From Bacteroides sp. (lineage in GTDB: Bacteria; Bacteroidota; Bacteroidia; Bacteroidales; Bacteroidaceae): a stretch of 45,953 nt of DNA. The translations under genes and the position numbers were made by a program. The notes below the pieces were generated by a model. It saw nothing but the letters and a program-made list of their open reading frames with translations. It ran no database searches and was not told where the DNA came from. This document shows positions 33,956 through 41,859 of this stretch, piece by piece (the stretch's first letter is position 1; the number at the start of each line of letters is the position of its first letter). The stretch covers positions 1-45,953 of the forward strand of contig JAFURM010000045.1 of the NCBI GenBank assembly GCA_017471925.1, given 5' to 3'.

Positions 33956-33963
33956 CAAATATA
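33956..33963 (-). promoter_or_regulatory. -7 element for rsfS-ftsH-cdsA
   Basis: The minus strand reads TATATTTG (TAnnTTTG), 28 nt upstream of the rsfS ATG. Confidence 0.55.
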
Positions 33964-34198
33964 CGCTGATTTCTTTTACCAAACACGCAAATGGGGAAAA
34001 CTCTTTCTTTTTTTGCTTTTTTTTAGAAGCTGCTTTGGATTTGTCCGGCACCTGCTTCTCATTCGGTTCGGCCTTTCATTGCTCCTCGGTAAAAGGACTT
34101 TTAGGGGATAAAAAGAGACTTTTTAAAGGAAAATCAGGCTCCGTGTGGCGGTGAAGCAGAAAAAAGTACCTTCAAGACGAAAAAAAACCGAGTAAATG

Positions 34199-34228
34199 TT
34201 TGCGTTTCCCGAATTCTTTGTATCTTTG
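34199..34228 (+). promoter_or_regulatory. Promoter of tRNA-Gln
   Basis: A -33 TTTG at 34199-34202 and a -7 TATCTTTG at 34221-34228, with 18 bp between. It is the best match to the full Bacteroides promoter pattern seen in the window. Confidence 0.7.
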
Positions 34229-34266
34229 CACCGCAAAACAGATGATGCTGTTGCTCTTTTCAGTAT

Positions 34267-34337
34267 TGGAGTATGGTGTAATGGTAACACTACAGATTCT
34301 GGTCCTGTCATTCTAGGTTCGAATCCTAGTACTCCAA
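34267..34337 (+). tRNA. tRNA-Gln (anticodon CTG)
   Basis: 71-nt cloverleaf: acceptor TGGAGTA/TACTCCA, D-arm GTGTAATGGTAACAC, anticodon stem ACAGA/CCTGT with loop TTCTGGT (anticodon CTG), 4-nt variable loop, and T-arm CTAGG-TTCGAAT-CCTAG. The closing anticodon-stem pair is A31 with C39, a mismatch; the other stems are perfect. CCA is not encoded. Confidence 0.93.
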
Positions 34338-34493
34338 CAACCTCTTTTCAAGTGGATGTGTCTCAATCGGATGCATCCACTTTTTCTTTGCTATAATTCA
34401 GACCGGCCGAAGCAGGAGGCAGCCGCTTGTTGCGGACGGCAGAGCGGCTTCTCAAACGTGTCATTCTTACCCCGTAGATAGTGCTCGAAGAAA

Positions 34494-34603
34494 CAGCGTG
34501 CAATTCCTTCCGGAACAGTGTGCAATTTCTTTGCAAACTGCGTGCAATTCCCGGAGAAACTGCACGCCATTCCGATGGAAACTGCGTGCAGCTCCGGAAC
34601 ACC
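34494..34603. repeat. Five tandem 22-bp units
   Basis: Units start at 34494, 34516, 34538, 34560 and 34582. Each follows the pattern CTGCGTGCAATTCC-NNN-GGAAA with point differences. A degenerate extra unit ending in GAAGAAA may precede them (34472-34493). The period is exact with no gaps. Confidence 0.8.
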
Positions 34604-34699
34604 CTCTCGCTGCCTTGATTCCCGTTCTCGGAGAGCTGTACCTAATTCCAACGTTTAATGCACTTATGGAAAGGGGAGATAGGGCGATTATACGTCGAA

Positions 34700-34727
34700 T
34701 GTACGATATTACATGCAATTGTACGAT
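34700..34727. repeat. Paired TGTACGAT boxes, 20 bp apart
   Basis: Identical 8-mers at 34700-34707 and 34720-34727 lie on the same strand, two helical turns apart and about 30-55 bp upstream of the -7 element at 34756. That is the usual place for an activator's binding sites. Confidence 0.5.
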
Positions 34728-34736
34728 TCTTTATTA

Positions 34737-34744
34737 CCCCCCCC
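34737..34744 (+). repeat. C8 homopolymer in promoter spacer
   Basis: Eight consecutive C residues, 11 bp upstream of the predicted -7 element, where the -33/-7 spacer would be. Length change by strand slippage would alter the spacing. Confidence 0.6.
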
Positions 34745-34755
34745 TATGAATTCCC

Positions 34756-34763
34756 TATTTTTG
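34756..34763 (+). promoter_or_regulatory. -7 element of the surface locus
   Basis: TATTTTTG (TAnnTTTG), 46 nt before the ATG at 34810. No -33 TTTG is present at the right distance, which suits an activator-dependent promoter. Confidence 0.5.
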
Positions 34764-34809
34764 CAAGCAAAATCCATTAATGGCGGTTTGGCGCCGCAGA
34801 CAGACAACT

Positions 34810-35511
34810 ATGAATCACAGACAACGACACACGCGTATGGCGTGTCTGCTTCTGCTGGCCTTTGGAATGAGTGGCCCGAAGGCGTTGGCCCAGCATCAGC
34901 AACTCTTTGATGCCTATAGGCAGGAGGCAGGCGACCATGCCGCGCTCTACAGAGGGCAGGTGGAGAACGGCTATCCCTCCCAGTTCTACCTGAATCATCC
35001 CTATTGGGGTAGTGATGCCTTCCAGCCGGGCGAAATTCTCTTTGGAGACCACCTGTACACCGGCCTCCAGTTGCGCTATGACACTTATGGTAACCATCTG
35101 GTGGTCATCACTCCCGAGAAACGTATTGCCGTGAAGGTGGATATGCGCAAGGTGGAACGCTTCACTTTGGGGCAGACCCGTTTTGTACGCGAAGGTGATG
35201 CTTTCCTGGTCTGCCTCTTCGAAGCCCCCGGTGTGGAACTGATGCAACGCCTGACCTGTAAGACCGGTACCCCGGTGGTGAGAAACCGCAGCAGCTACAT
35301 CGTCTTTGAACAACAGTCGCGTTTCCTGCTCCGCATGAACGGCCGGGAGCATGTCGTCGGCTCACGGTCATCGATACTGGAACTCTTTCCCGAACACAAG
35401 AAAGCCCTGAAGCAGTATGCCTCCGACATGGAACTGGACTTCCGAAACAAGCGGGCCGAAGCGTTGGCTGCCCTGACGGCCTATGCCATACAACTGACCT
35501 CCAAACCCTGA
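34810..35511 (+). CDS. Exported protein of unknown function
   Basis: 233 aa from the ATG at 34810. An upstream in-frame ATG (34780) would add ten basic residues and is less likely. Signal peptide about 1-28 (MACLLLLAFGMSGPKALAQ), then a soluble domain with repeated beta-strand patterns (QLRYDTYGNHLVVITPEKRI, RFLLRMNGREHVVGS). C-terminal helices follow (HKKALKQYASDMELDFRNKR). No named domain recognised. Seven nt separate it from the TonB receptor gene, so it is the first gene of that unit. Confidence 0.82.
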   Translation: MNHRQRHTRMACLLLLAFGMSGPKALAQHQQLFDAYRQEAGDHAALYRGQVENGYPSQFYLNHPYWGSDAFQPGEILFGDHLYTGLQLRYDTYGNHLVVITPEKRIAVKVDMRKVERFTLGQTRFVREGDAFLVCLFEAPGVELMQRLTCKTGTPVVRNRSSYIVFEQQSRFLLRMNGREHVVGSRSSILELFPEHKKALKQYASDMELDFRNKRAEALAALTAYAIQLTSKP

Positions 35512-35518
35512 TGCACGT

Positions 35519-38257
35519 ATGAAGAGAATGACGAACCTCTATGTAGTGGCCTTGTCGCTCCTGATGGCTTTCCTGCAGCCTCGGACAGTTGAGGCGCAGA
35601 CCACGGGAGACAGCATTACGGTGTTCCGCCTGATGGAACTCGTGGAGCAGACCACAGGCTACAGGGTCTACACCACCCTGGAGAAACCCTTTCAAGTGAA
35701 AAACAGTAGTCCGGAAGCGGCCACCGTGGAACAGCTGGAGCAGGCACTGGCCCATACCCGCTACCGGGTGACCGTGCATGAAGGACGCATCTTCGTGCTT
35801 CCTGACAGCCAACTGCTCACCACGCTTCCCTCCTCCTGGAGCAATACCTCCGGACGTAGCGAGTATATCCCCGTCTCTTCCCGTGCCGAAGAGACGGCCT
35901 CCTCTGAAAACAAAGTCTATGACGTGGGCAACCGCTACCGTCCCACTGATGAACCATACGTGACGCTGAGCGGACAGCTCTATGACTTCAAGAATGACCG
36001 CCCCATGTCCGGCATCAACGTCATCCTGCGTGAACCGTGGACCGCCACGGTGACCGACCTTGACGGCCGTTTCACCCTTCGCCTGCCAGCCGGCTACAAC
36101 AAACTGGAACTGAAGGGACTGAATGTCAAGGAGACCTATCGGCAGTACATGCTCTATAGTGACGGCTCCACCCGTATAGAACTGGAGGAGGAGAATCACA
36201 TGCTGGACGAAGTGCTGATTACTTCGGGTCGTGTGGAGAACGTGAAGGGTACCCAACTCGGCATGGAGAAATTGCAACCTGCCGCACTGAAGAATATTCC
36301 CACGGCGATGGGTGAGGTGGATGTCCTGAAGATGGTGCAGGCACTGCCCGGCGTGAAGACCGTGGGTGAGGCCTCCAGCGGATTCAACGTGCGTGGAGGA
36401 TCCACCGACCAGAACCTCCTGTTGCTGAACGGAGGTACCATCTACAATCCCAACCACCTCTTTGGTTTCTTCTCGGCCTTCAACTCAGACATGGTGAAAG
36501 ACATGGAACTCTATAAGAGCAGTATTCCCAGCCAGTATGGCGGACGCATCTCTTCCGTGCTGAGCATCACCGGTAAGGAGGCCAACAAGGAAAAATTCAC
36601 CGGCTCGGCAGGTATCGGCCTGGTAACCAGTAAACTTGATCTGGAGATTCCCGTCGTCAAGGAACGTGCTTCGCTCCTTCTGAGTGGGCGCACCACCTAT
36701 TCCGACTGGATGATGAAGCTCCTGCCCGAGAAGAGCGGCTACAAGGACGGTACGGCGGGCTTCTATGACCTGGGTGCTAATTACTCGCACACCCTGAACG
36801 AGCGCAACAAGCTGAACTTCTATGCCTATCACAGTCACGACCGCTTCGCCTTCAATGACAACGAAAAGTATGCCTACAACAATAGCAACCTCTCTCTGCA
36901 TTGGCGTACCATCTTCAACGAAGGGCTGACGGGTAACTTTGCCGTGGGTTATGACCATTATGACTACCGCAACGACGAGACCCTGGATGAAGCGGCGGCT
37001 GCCCGTCTCTCCTTCGCCATCAACCAGTGGTTCCTGAAGGCTGACTTCACCCGACGAGCCGACAAGCATACGGTGAACTTCGGCCTGATGAGCCAGCTCT
37101 ATAACATTAACGGTGGCACCTATGAACCACGACACGAAAACTCCTTAGTGAAGCGTGACGAACTGCAACGCGACAAGGCACTGGAAAGTGCCCTCTACCT
37201 GGGTGACGACTGGGAGATTACCTCTCGCCTCTCCGTCAATGCGGGTCTGCGCTATTCCATCTTCAACGCCTTGGGACCGCGCACCTACTATGCCTACCAG
37301 CCGGGAGCACTGCCCGCTTTGGATGCCGTGGCCGACACGGTACAGGCCAGTGCGGGCAAGGTGCTGAAAACCTATCACGGACCGGAGTTCCGCCTTTCGG
37401 CACGCTATGCCTTCAATGACAACTTCTCCATCAAGGGTGGCTTCAATTCCATGCGCCAGTATATCCACAAGGTGAGCAACACCACCATCATGTCGCCCAC
37501 TGACACCTGGAAACTGAGCGATGCCAACATCAAACCCCAAAAGGGGTGGCAAGTGGCCCTGGGTGCCTACTACAACACACCGGGTAAGGAACGTCTGGAG
37601 TTCTCCTTAGAGGCCTACTACAAGCGGATGAACGACTACCTGGACTATCGCAGTGCGGCCCAACTGCTGATGAACCACCACTTAGAGACTGACGTGGTGA
37701 ACACCGAGGGCTATGCCTATGGCCTGGAATTGCAGGTGAAGAAACCCGAAGGCAAACTGAACGGATGGGCCAGCTATACCTACTCGCGTACCTTCCTGCG
37801 ACAGAGTGATGCTCGCATCCTGCGCCCCGTGAACGGCGGAGACTGGTATCCCACCGAGTATGACAAGCCGCACGACTTCAAACTGGTGGGCAATTACAAG
37901 TTCACTCGTCGCTTCAGCCTCTCGCTGAACCTGGATTACAGCACCGGACGCCCCACTACCGTTCCGGCCGGACAGTACTACGACAAGCAACTGAACGTGA
38001 TGCAGGTCTACTACACCGACCGTAACAGTTTCCGGGTGCCCGACTACTTCCGTATGGATGTTTCCTTCAATGTGGAACCCAGCCATCACCTCACCCTGCT
38101 GACCCACAGCAGCGTCTCCATCGGTATCTATAACCTGACGGGACGCAAGAATGTCTACTCCGTCTATTATGTAGTGGAGCAAGGAAAGGTGCAGGGCTAC
38201 AAACTCTCCATCTTCGGAGCGCCCATCCCGTTCATAACCTATAATATAAAATTCTGA
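35519..38257 (+). CDS. TonB-dependent receptor with STN domain
   Basis: 912 aa outer-membrane receptor. Signal peptide 1-26. Secretin/TonB short N-terminal (STN) domain about 30-105 (ITVFRLMELVEQTTGYRVYT ... GRIFVLPD). Carboxypeptidase-regulatory-like domain about 146-230 (VTLSGQLYDFKNDRPMSGIN), plug about 240-355 (ALPGVKTVGEASSGFNVRGG STDQNL), and a beta-barrel ending in YNIKF with a terminal Phe. An STN domain usually signals to an anti-sigma factor, but no sigma/anti-sigma pair is encoded nearby. It sits between the unknown exported gene and a DUF4249 lipoprotein gene that starts 11 nt downstream. Substrate unknown. Confidence 0.93.
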   Translation: MKRMTNLYVVALSLLMAFLQPRTVEAQTTGDSITVFRLMELVEQTTGYRVYTTLEKPFQVKNSSPEAATVEQLEQALAHTRYRVTVHEGRIFVLPDSQLLTTLPSSWSNTSGRSEYIPVSSRAEETASSENKVYDVGNRYRPTDEPYVTLSGQLYDFKNDRPMSGINVILREPWTATVTDLDGRFTLRLPAGYNKLELKGLNVKETYRQYMLYSDGSTRIELEEENHMLDEVLITSGRVENVKGTQLGMEKLQPAALKNIPTAMGEVDVLKMVQALPGVKTVGEASSGFNVRGGSTDQNLLLLNGGTIYNPNHLFGFFSAFNSDMVKDMELYKSSIPSQYGGRISSVLSITGKEANKEKFTGSAGIGLVTSKLDLEIPVVKERASLLLSGRTTYSDWMMKLLPEKSGYKDGTAGFYDLGANYSHTLNERNKLNFYAYHSHDRFAFNDNEKYAYNNSNLSLHWRTIFNEGLTGNFAVGYDHYDYRNDETLDEAAAARLSFAINQWFLKADFTRRADKHTVNFGLMSQLYNINGGTYEPRHENSLVKRDELQRDKALESALYLGDDWEITSRLSVNAGLRYSIFNALGPRTYYAYQPGALPALDAVADTVQASAGKVLKTYHGPEFRLSARYAFNDNFSIKGGFNSMRQYIHKVSNTTIMSPTDTWKLSDANIKPQKGWQVALGAYYNTPGKERLEFSLEAYYKRMNDYLDYRSAAQLLMNHHLETDVVNTEGYAYGLELQVKKPEGKLNGWASYTYSRTFLRQSDARILRPVNGGDWYPTEYDKPHDFKLVGNYKFTRRFSLSLNLDYSTGRPTTVPAGQYYDKQLNVMQVYYTDRNSFRVPDYFRMDVSFNVEPSHHLTLLTHSSVSIGIYNLTGRKNVYSVYYVVEQGKVQGYKLSIFGAPIPFITYNIKF

Positions 38258-38268
38258 CGCATACAATC

Positions 38269-39426
38269 ATGAAAAAGAAATATGGAATATTGACACTCCT
38301 CCTGTCGCAGCTCCTCCTGCCGGCCTGTGTGGAGGAGTTTGAGGCCAACGTGGGACAGGCCGAGGAGGATTGCCTGGTCGTGGAGGGCAACATCGTATCG
38401 GACAGTACGGTGGTGTTCTACCTGAGCCGTACGGTGCCCATCGTGAAGAACGAGGAGAACGAAGGCCGCTTTGACTCCTACAAGGAAGTGACGGCCACCG
38501 TGGCCGTTACGGGAAGTGATGGACAACGCTGGGAGGGACGCAGCCTGGGCGAAGGAGCCTATAGCGTGGAGGTCGGTACGCTGGACCCAGAGGAGGAGTA
38601 CTGCCTGGTGGTGAAGTACAACGATGAGTTCTACACCTCCACACCCCAACGTCCTTTGGCACCGACTGGCATTGAACGTCTTTCCTTCAAACAGGCACCA
38701 TCGGGCGGTGACGTTACCATCCATGTAACAGTGGAGGAACGTCGCTCCGACGAGGTGGAATACTACCAGTGGATTTATGAAGAGGACTGGGAGGTGAGGA
38801 GCGAATATCCCAGTGACGTGCTTTATGAATACGCTCAGAAACGGGTGGTGAACTATGATAAACCGCCCTATGCCCAGGGATGGTGCTACGTGTTGAACGG
38901 TAAGATTCAGGTAGGAACCTCGAATGTTTATGAAGGACAGCACGTGGTGGACAAACTGTTGCAGACCATTCCTTCCACAGACGACCGCATCTCCCACCTC
39001 TACTGCTTTCGGGTCACCCAACGCAACCTGTCGCGCGAGGAGTATGAATACCTCCAGCTTCGGGCCAAACTGGACAGCGAGATGGGCGGACTGTTCACGC
39101 CGCAACCCTCGGAACTGCCCACCAACATCACCTGTAGGGATGCCGGCCGAAAAGTGATAGGCTACGTAGGCTGCAACATGGGCGTGGCTCATGCCCGTCT
39201 CTTCATCGACACCAAGGAGGTAATCTATCAAAAGGAGGTGAACTGTGCTTTGGCCACTCACTTGATCGGAAGCCCTTACGACAACTATATGGCCGGTTAC
39301 AACATTGCCTACGAAGCGGCTGGTGTCTATTATTGGGCCAGGAAGGAGTGTGTGGATGTACGCTCAATGGATGCCGACCCCAATGGACGGCCGGAATGGT
39401 GGCCTAATCCTTATTTGTATAAGTAA
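38269..39426 (+). CDS. DUF4249 surface lipoprotein
   Basis: 385 aa. Lipoprotein signal with lipobox LLPAC (Cys about residue 20; GILTLLLSQLLLPAC) and no basic residues after it. Beta-rich N-terminal part (CLVVEGNIVSDSTVVFYLSR) and a DUF4249 body with YYQWIYEEDWEVRSEYP, Y..C...T..IS, and RNLSREEYEYLQLRAKLDSE. DUF4249 lipoproteins accompany TonB receptors in Bacteroidetes much as SusD accompanies SusC, though they are not related in sequence to SusD. It may act as the receptor's surface partner, an inference from context. Confidence 0.9.
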   Translation: MKKKYGILTLLLSQLLLPACVEEFEANVGQAEEDCLVVEGNIVSDSTVVFYLSRTVPIVKNEENEGRFDSYKEVTATVAVTGSDGQRWEGRSLGEGAYSVEVGTLDPEEEYCLVVKYNDEFYTSTPQRPLAPTGIERLSFKQAPSGGDVTIHVTVEERRSDEVEYYQWIYEEDWEVRSEYPSDVLYEYAQKRVVNYDKPPYAQGWCYVLNGKIQVGTSNVYEGQHVVDKLLQTIPSTDDRISHLYCFRVTQRNLSREEYEYLQLRAKLDSEMGGLFTPQPSELPTNITCRDAGRKVIGYVGCNMGVAHARLFIDTKEVIYQKEVNCALATHLIGSPYDNYMAGYNIAYEAAGVYYWARKECVDVRSMDADPNGRPEWWPNPYLYK

Positions 39427-39469
39427 AGCGGAGAAATGAAGGTGGGGAGATGAAGGAATCATAAAGAAG

Positions 39470-41101
39470 ATGAAACAGATGAAACGATTGACAATCTTTT
39501 GGAATCTCTGTCTGCTGGTGCTGACCGGCTGGGCGCAGAGTGGCGAACTGATGAGAATATACACCGACAAGGAGTGTTACCTGGCAGGTGAGGAACTGTG
39601 GGTGAAGGTGTGTGTAGACGATGCGGCCCTGCCGGGAAACAGTCTGAGCAAGGTGGCCTACGTTGAGGTGGCTGATACGGCTCAGGTGTATGTCCAGGGC
39701 AAGGTGGCGTTGGATGATGGAATGGGGTGGGCCTGCATCCGTTTTCCGCAGACGATGCACTCGGGCATTTATCGCCTGACGGCCTATACACGCTATATGC
39801 GTAATCTGCCGGCCGAACGCTTTCCCGGTATGGACATTGCCGTGCTGAACACCCTGCAGGGCAGTGACAGTGATGCGATGGTGGTTGGTGATACGACGCT
39901 GCTTGCATCGGAACGGCAGGAACAACCGTCATGCCGTCTGGTGGCCGACCGTAAAAGCTATGGGCAACGTGTTCGGGTGACGCTGACTGGTTGGGAGCAC
40001 TATGCTGCGATGAAGGAGCTTACGCTTTCGGTGGTACGCAAGGATTGTCGGGTGTGCCTGCCCGAGACGTTGGCTCCTCTCGTGAATGGAAAGAGTGAGG
40101 AGGCTGAAGACTTCGTCGTGGAGTGTGAAGGACATATTGTGTCGGGGCGTGTGGCCGGTGAGGCGGGAGACGCCCCTCTTTCGGCTACCCTGTCGTGCGT
40201 GGGGCGCGAAGTTTACCTCTATGACGGACGGCGACAGCCTGACGGTTCCTACCGCTTCTATACCAACGACGTTTATGGACGACAGGATGTGGTGTTCTCG
40301 GCGGAATCCCCTGCCGATCGACCACTCCATCTGGAGCCGCTCTCTCCCTTTGCCCAATTGCGTCCCGCACGCTTGCCCCGCCTGCACTGTCTGTATGACG
40401 AGAACGAACTGGTGGAACGCAGCATCGGTATGCAGCTGTCCTGCCTCTTGCCGGAGGTGCCGCTTCCCAAGGAACTCTCCGACCTCCTTTGTAACCAACT
40501 GCCTACTCACAGCTACAACCTGGACGAATATGTGCGTTTCAATACCGTCCATGAATGTATCATTGAGTTTATGTTGGGGCTCAAGGTGGATCGCGTGGAT
40601 GGCGTGAGGGTTATCCGTACCATGCGTGAGGGAACCAAACTGTTCAGTGACTACAAGTCTCTGGTGTTGTGGGATGGCATCCCCGTGGAGAATCATGAGG
40701 CAGTCCTGAACTACAATGCCCGCCTGGTACACTATGCCCACCAGTATCGCAACAAGTTCACTTTTGGCGGCAAGACCTATGACGGAGTGCTCTCTTTCAT
40801 TACCCATCGCGGCAATTTCGGCGACATGCGTGTGGATGAACACTCCCGCATGTTCTCCTATGAGTTTCCGCAGAACCGTCCTCTCTTCCCCATGCCGGAG
40901 TATGCCGGAAATCGTGAGGCTGCTTCCCGCATGCCCGACTATCGTCACACGCTTTGCTGGATGCCGCTCATTCCTGCCGATACGCGTGTCGTCTCTTTCT
41001 ATACCTCCGACCTGCCGGGCGACTACGTTGTCGTTCTGCGCGGCTTGCGCCCCGACGGCACTTCGTTTGAGGAGACACTGGAGTTTGAGGTGAGAAGATG
41101 A
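39470..41101 (+). CDS. Exported MG2-like protein of the surface locus
   Basis: 543 aa. Signal peptide about 1-22 (LTIFWNLCLLVLTGWAQ; a second ATG at 39479 would also keep it). An N-terminal macroglobulin MG2-like domain about 25-125 (LMRIYTDKECYLAGEELWVK ... GIYRLTAYTRYMRNL) is followed by a Cys-containing region and a second beta-rich half (RIFSYEF-type strands; FYTSDLPGDYVVVLRGLRPD at the end). There is no bait region or thioester motif of full alpha-2-macroglobulins, so it is not a protease inhibitor of that type. It follows the DUF4249 gene by 43 nt and ends the locus. Confidence 0.82.
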   Translation: MKQMKRLTIFWNLCLLVLTGWAQSGELMRIYTDKECYLAGEELWVKVCVDDAALPGNSLSKVAYVEVADTAQVYVQGKVALDDGMGWACIRFPQTMHSGIYRLTAYTRYMRNLPAERFPGMDIAVLNTLQGSDSDAMVVGDTTLLASERQEQPSCRLVADRKSYGQRVRVTLTGWEHYAAMKELTLSVVRKDCRVCLPETLAPLVNGKSEEAEDFVVECEGHIVSGRVAGEAGDAPLSATLSCVGREVYLYDGRRQPDGSYRFYTNDVYGRQDVVFSAESPADRPLHLEPLSPFAQLRPARLPRLHCLYDENELVERSIGMQLSCLLPEVPLPKELSDLLCNQLPTHSYNLDEYVRFNTVHECIIEFMLGLKVDRVDGVRVIRTMREGTKLFSDYKSLVLWDGIPVENHEAVLNYNARLVHYAHQYRNKFTFGGKTYDGVLSFITHRGNFGDMRVDEHSRMFSYEFPQNRPLFPMPEYAGNREAASRMPDYRHTLCWMPLIPADTRVVSFYTSDLPGDYVVVLRGLRPDGTSFEETLEFEVRR

Positions 41102-41167
41102 GGAGGGGTAAAATGAAAAAAGACCGCCAAGTGTGGAAGCCACTCAACAGTCTAAATCTTCTTGTAG

Positions 41168-41241
41168 TAGCGGGACCCGGGATTGAACCGGGGACCTCAT
41201 GATTATGAATCATGCGCTCTAACCAGCTGAGCTATCCCGCC
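41168..41241 (-). tRNA. tRNA-Met (anticodon CAT)
   Basis: 74-nt cloverleaf: acceptor GGCGGGA/TCCCGCT (one G-T pair), D-arm GCTC/GAGC, anticodon stem CATGA/TCATG with loop TTCATAA, and T-arm CCCGG-TTCAATC-CCGGG. The loop fits elongator tRNA-Met; a lysidine-modified tRNA-Ile(CAT) cannot be excluded by sequence alone. CCA is not encoded. Confidence 0.92.
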
Positions 41242-41262
41242 AACGTTTCTCGTTTGCGGGTG

Positions 41263-41270
41263 CAAAGATA
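41263..41270 (-). promoter_or_regulatory. -7 element for tRNA-Met
   Basis: The minus strand reads TATCTTTG (TAnnTTTG), 21 nt upstream of the tRNA 5' end. Confidence 0.6.
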
Positions 41271-41395
41271 GAGAGATTATTTAAATCTCCAAAATATTCC
41301 CCGCTTTTTTTTATTTTTCCTCTATTCTCTTCGTTAATTAGAAAAAAGTCTCTATCTTGGCCCACTGTTAGCAAACAGTTGAACTTAAAAGAACC

Positions 41396-41782
41396 ATGGA
41401 AAGACAAAAAATTCATTTACAGTACCTTCTGAACGCCACATCCAGGAATATCCTGTGGTCGGCCATCAGTACGCCCACCGGTCTGGAGGGTTGGTTTGCC
41501 GACCGGGTGCAGAGCAACGATAAGGAGGTGGCCTTTTTTTGGGGCAAGAACGAAAGCCGTGAAGCGGAGATTGTGGGCATGCGTGCCTATTCCTATATCC
41601 GTTTCCATTGGCTGGATGACGAAAATCCGCGTGAGTACTTTGAATTAAAGATGACAAATAGCGAGTTGACCAATGACTTTGTGCTGGAAATAACCGACCA
41701 CGCCGATGCCGATGAGGTGGATGATTTGCGTGGGTTATGGGATTCGCAAGTGGAGACTTTGCGCAGAACGTGCGGTTTTTAG
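41396..41782 (+). CDS. START-like domain protein
   Basis: 128 aa, no signal, probably cytosolic. A compact SRPBCC/START-like fold: HLQYLLNATSRNILWSAIST PTGLEGWFAD at the N-terminus, strands with FFWGKNESREAEIVGMRAYS YIRFHWLDD, and a C-terminal helix (LRGLWDSQVETLRRTCGF). This is the Bacteroidetes-specific START-like family. Ligand unknown. TATCTTGG at 41353-41360 is a one-mismatch -7 element. It precedes the LptF/G permease by 77 nt, which has its own promoter. Confidence 0.88.
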   Translation: MERQKIHLQYLLNATSRNILWSAISTPTGLEGWFADRVQSNDKEVAFFWGKNESREAEIVGMRAYSYIRFHWLDDENPREYFELKMTNSELTNDFVLEITDHADADEVDDLRGLWDSQVETLRRTCGF

Positions 41783-41824
41783 TTAACTTTCTGATAAAAA
41801 TTTCACGTACTCCCTTTTTTATGC

Positions 41825-41832
41825 TACTTTTG
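41825..41832 (+). promoter_or_regulatory. -7 element for the LptF/G-ribBA unit
   Basis: TACTTTTG (TAnnTTTG) with TTTC 20 bp upstream in place of TTTG. The ATG at 41860 is preceded by GGAG. Confidence 0.55.
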
Positions 41833-41859
41833 TGACTTCATTACATGGAGTAAGTAACG

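Larger units (their letters stand above)
33929..34266. other. 338-bp gap between rsfS and tRNA-Gln
   Basis: It holds the rsfS promoter at its left end and the tRNA-Gln promoter near its right end (34199-34228). The middle is poly-T/poly-A rich and shows no gene or clear repeat. Confidence 0.6.
34338..34809. other. 472-bp regulatory/repeat-bearing gap
   Basis: It contains the 22-bp tandem array, the paired TGTACGAT boxes, a C8 tract and the promoter of the surface locus. Several overlapping open frames on the minus strand here arise because the 22-bp unit lacks stop codons in every frame; they are not genes. Confidence 0.65.

Noticed and set aside
34391-34718. Overlapping minus-strand frames (79-86 codons) between tRNA-Gln and the surface locus
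   Set aside because: They are translations of the 22-bp repeat in different frames; the repeat happens to lack stop codons.
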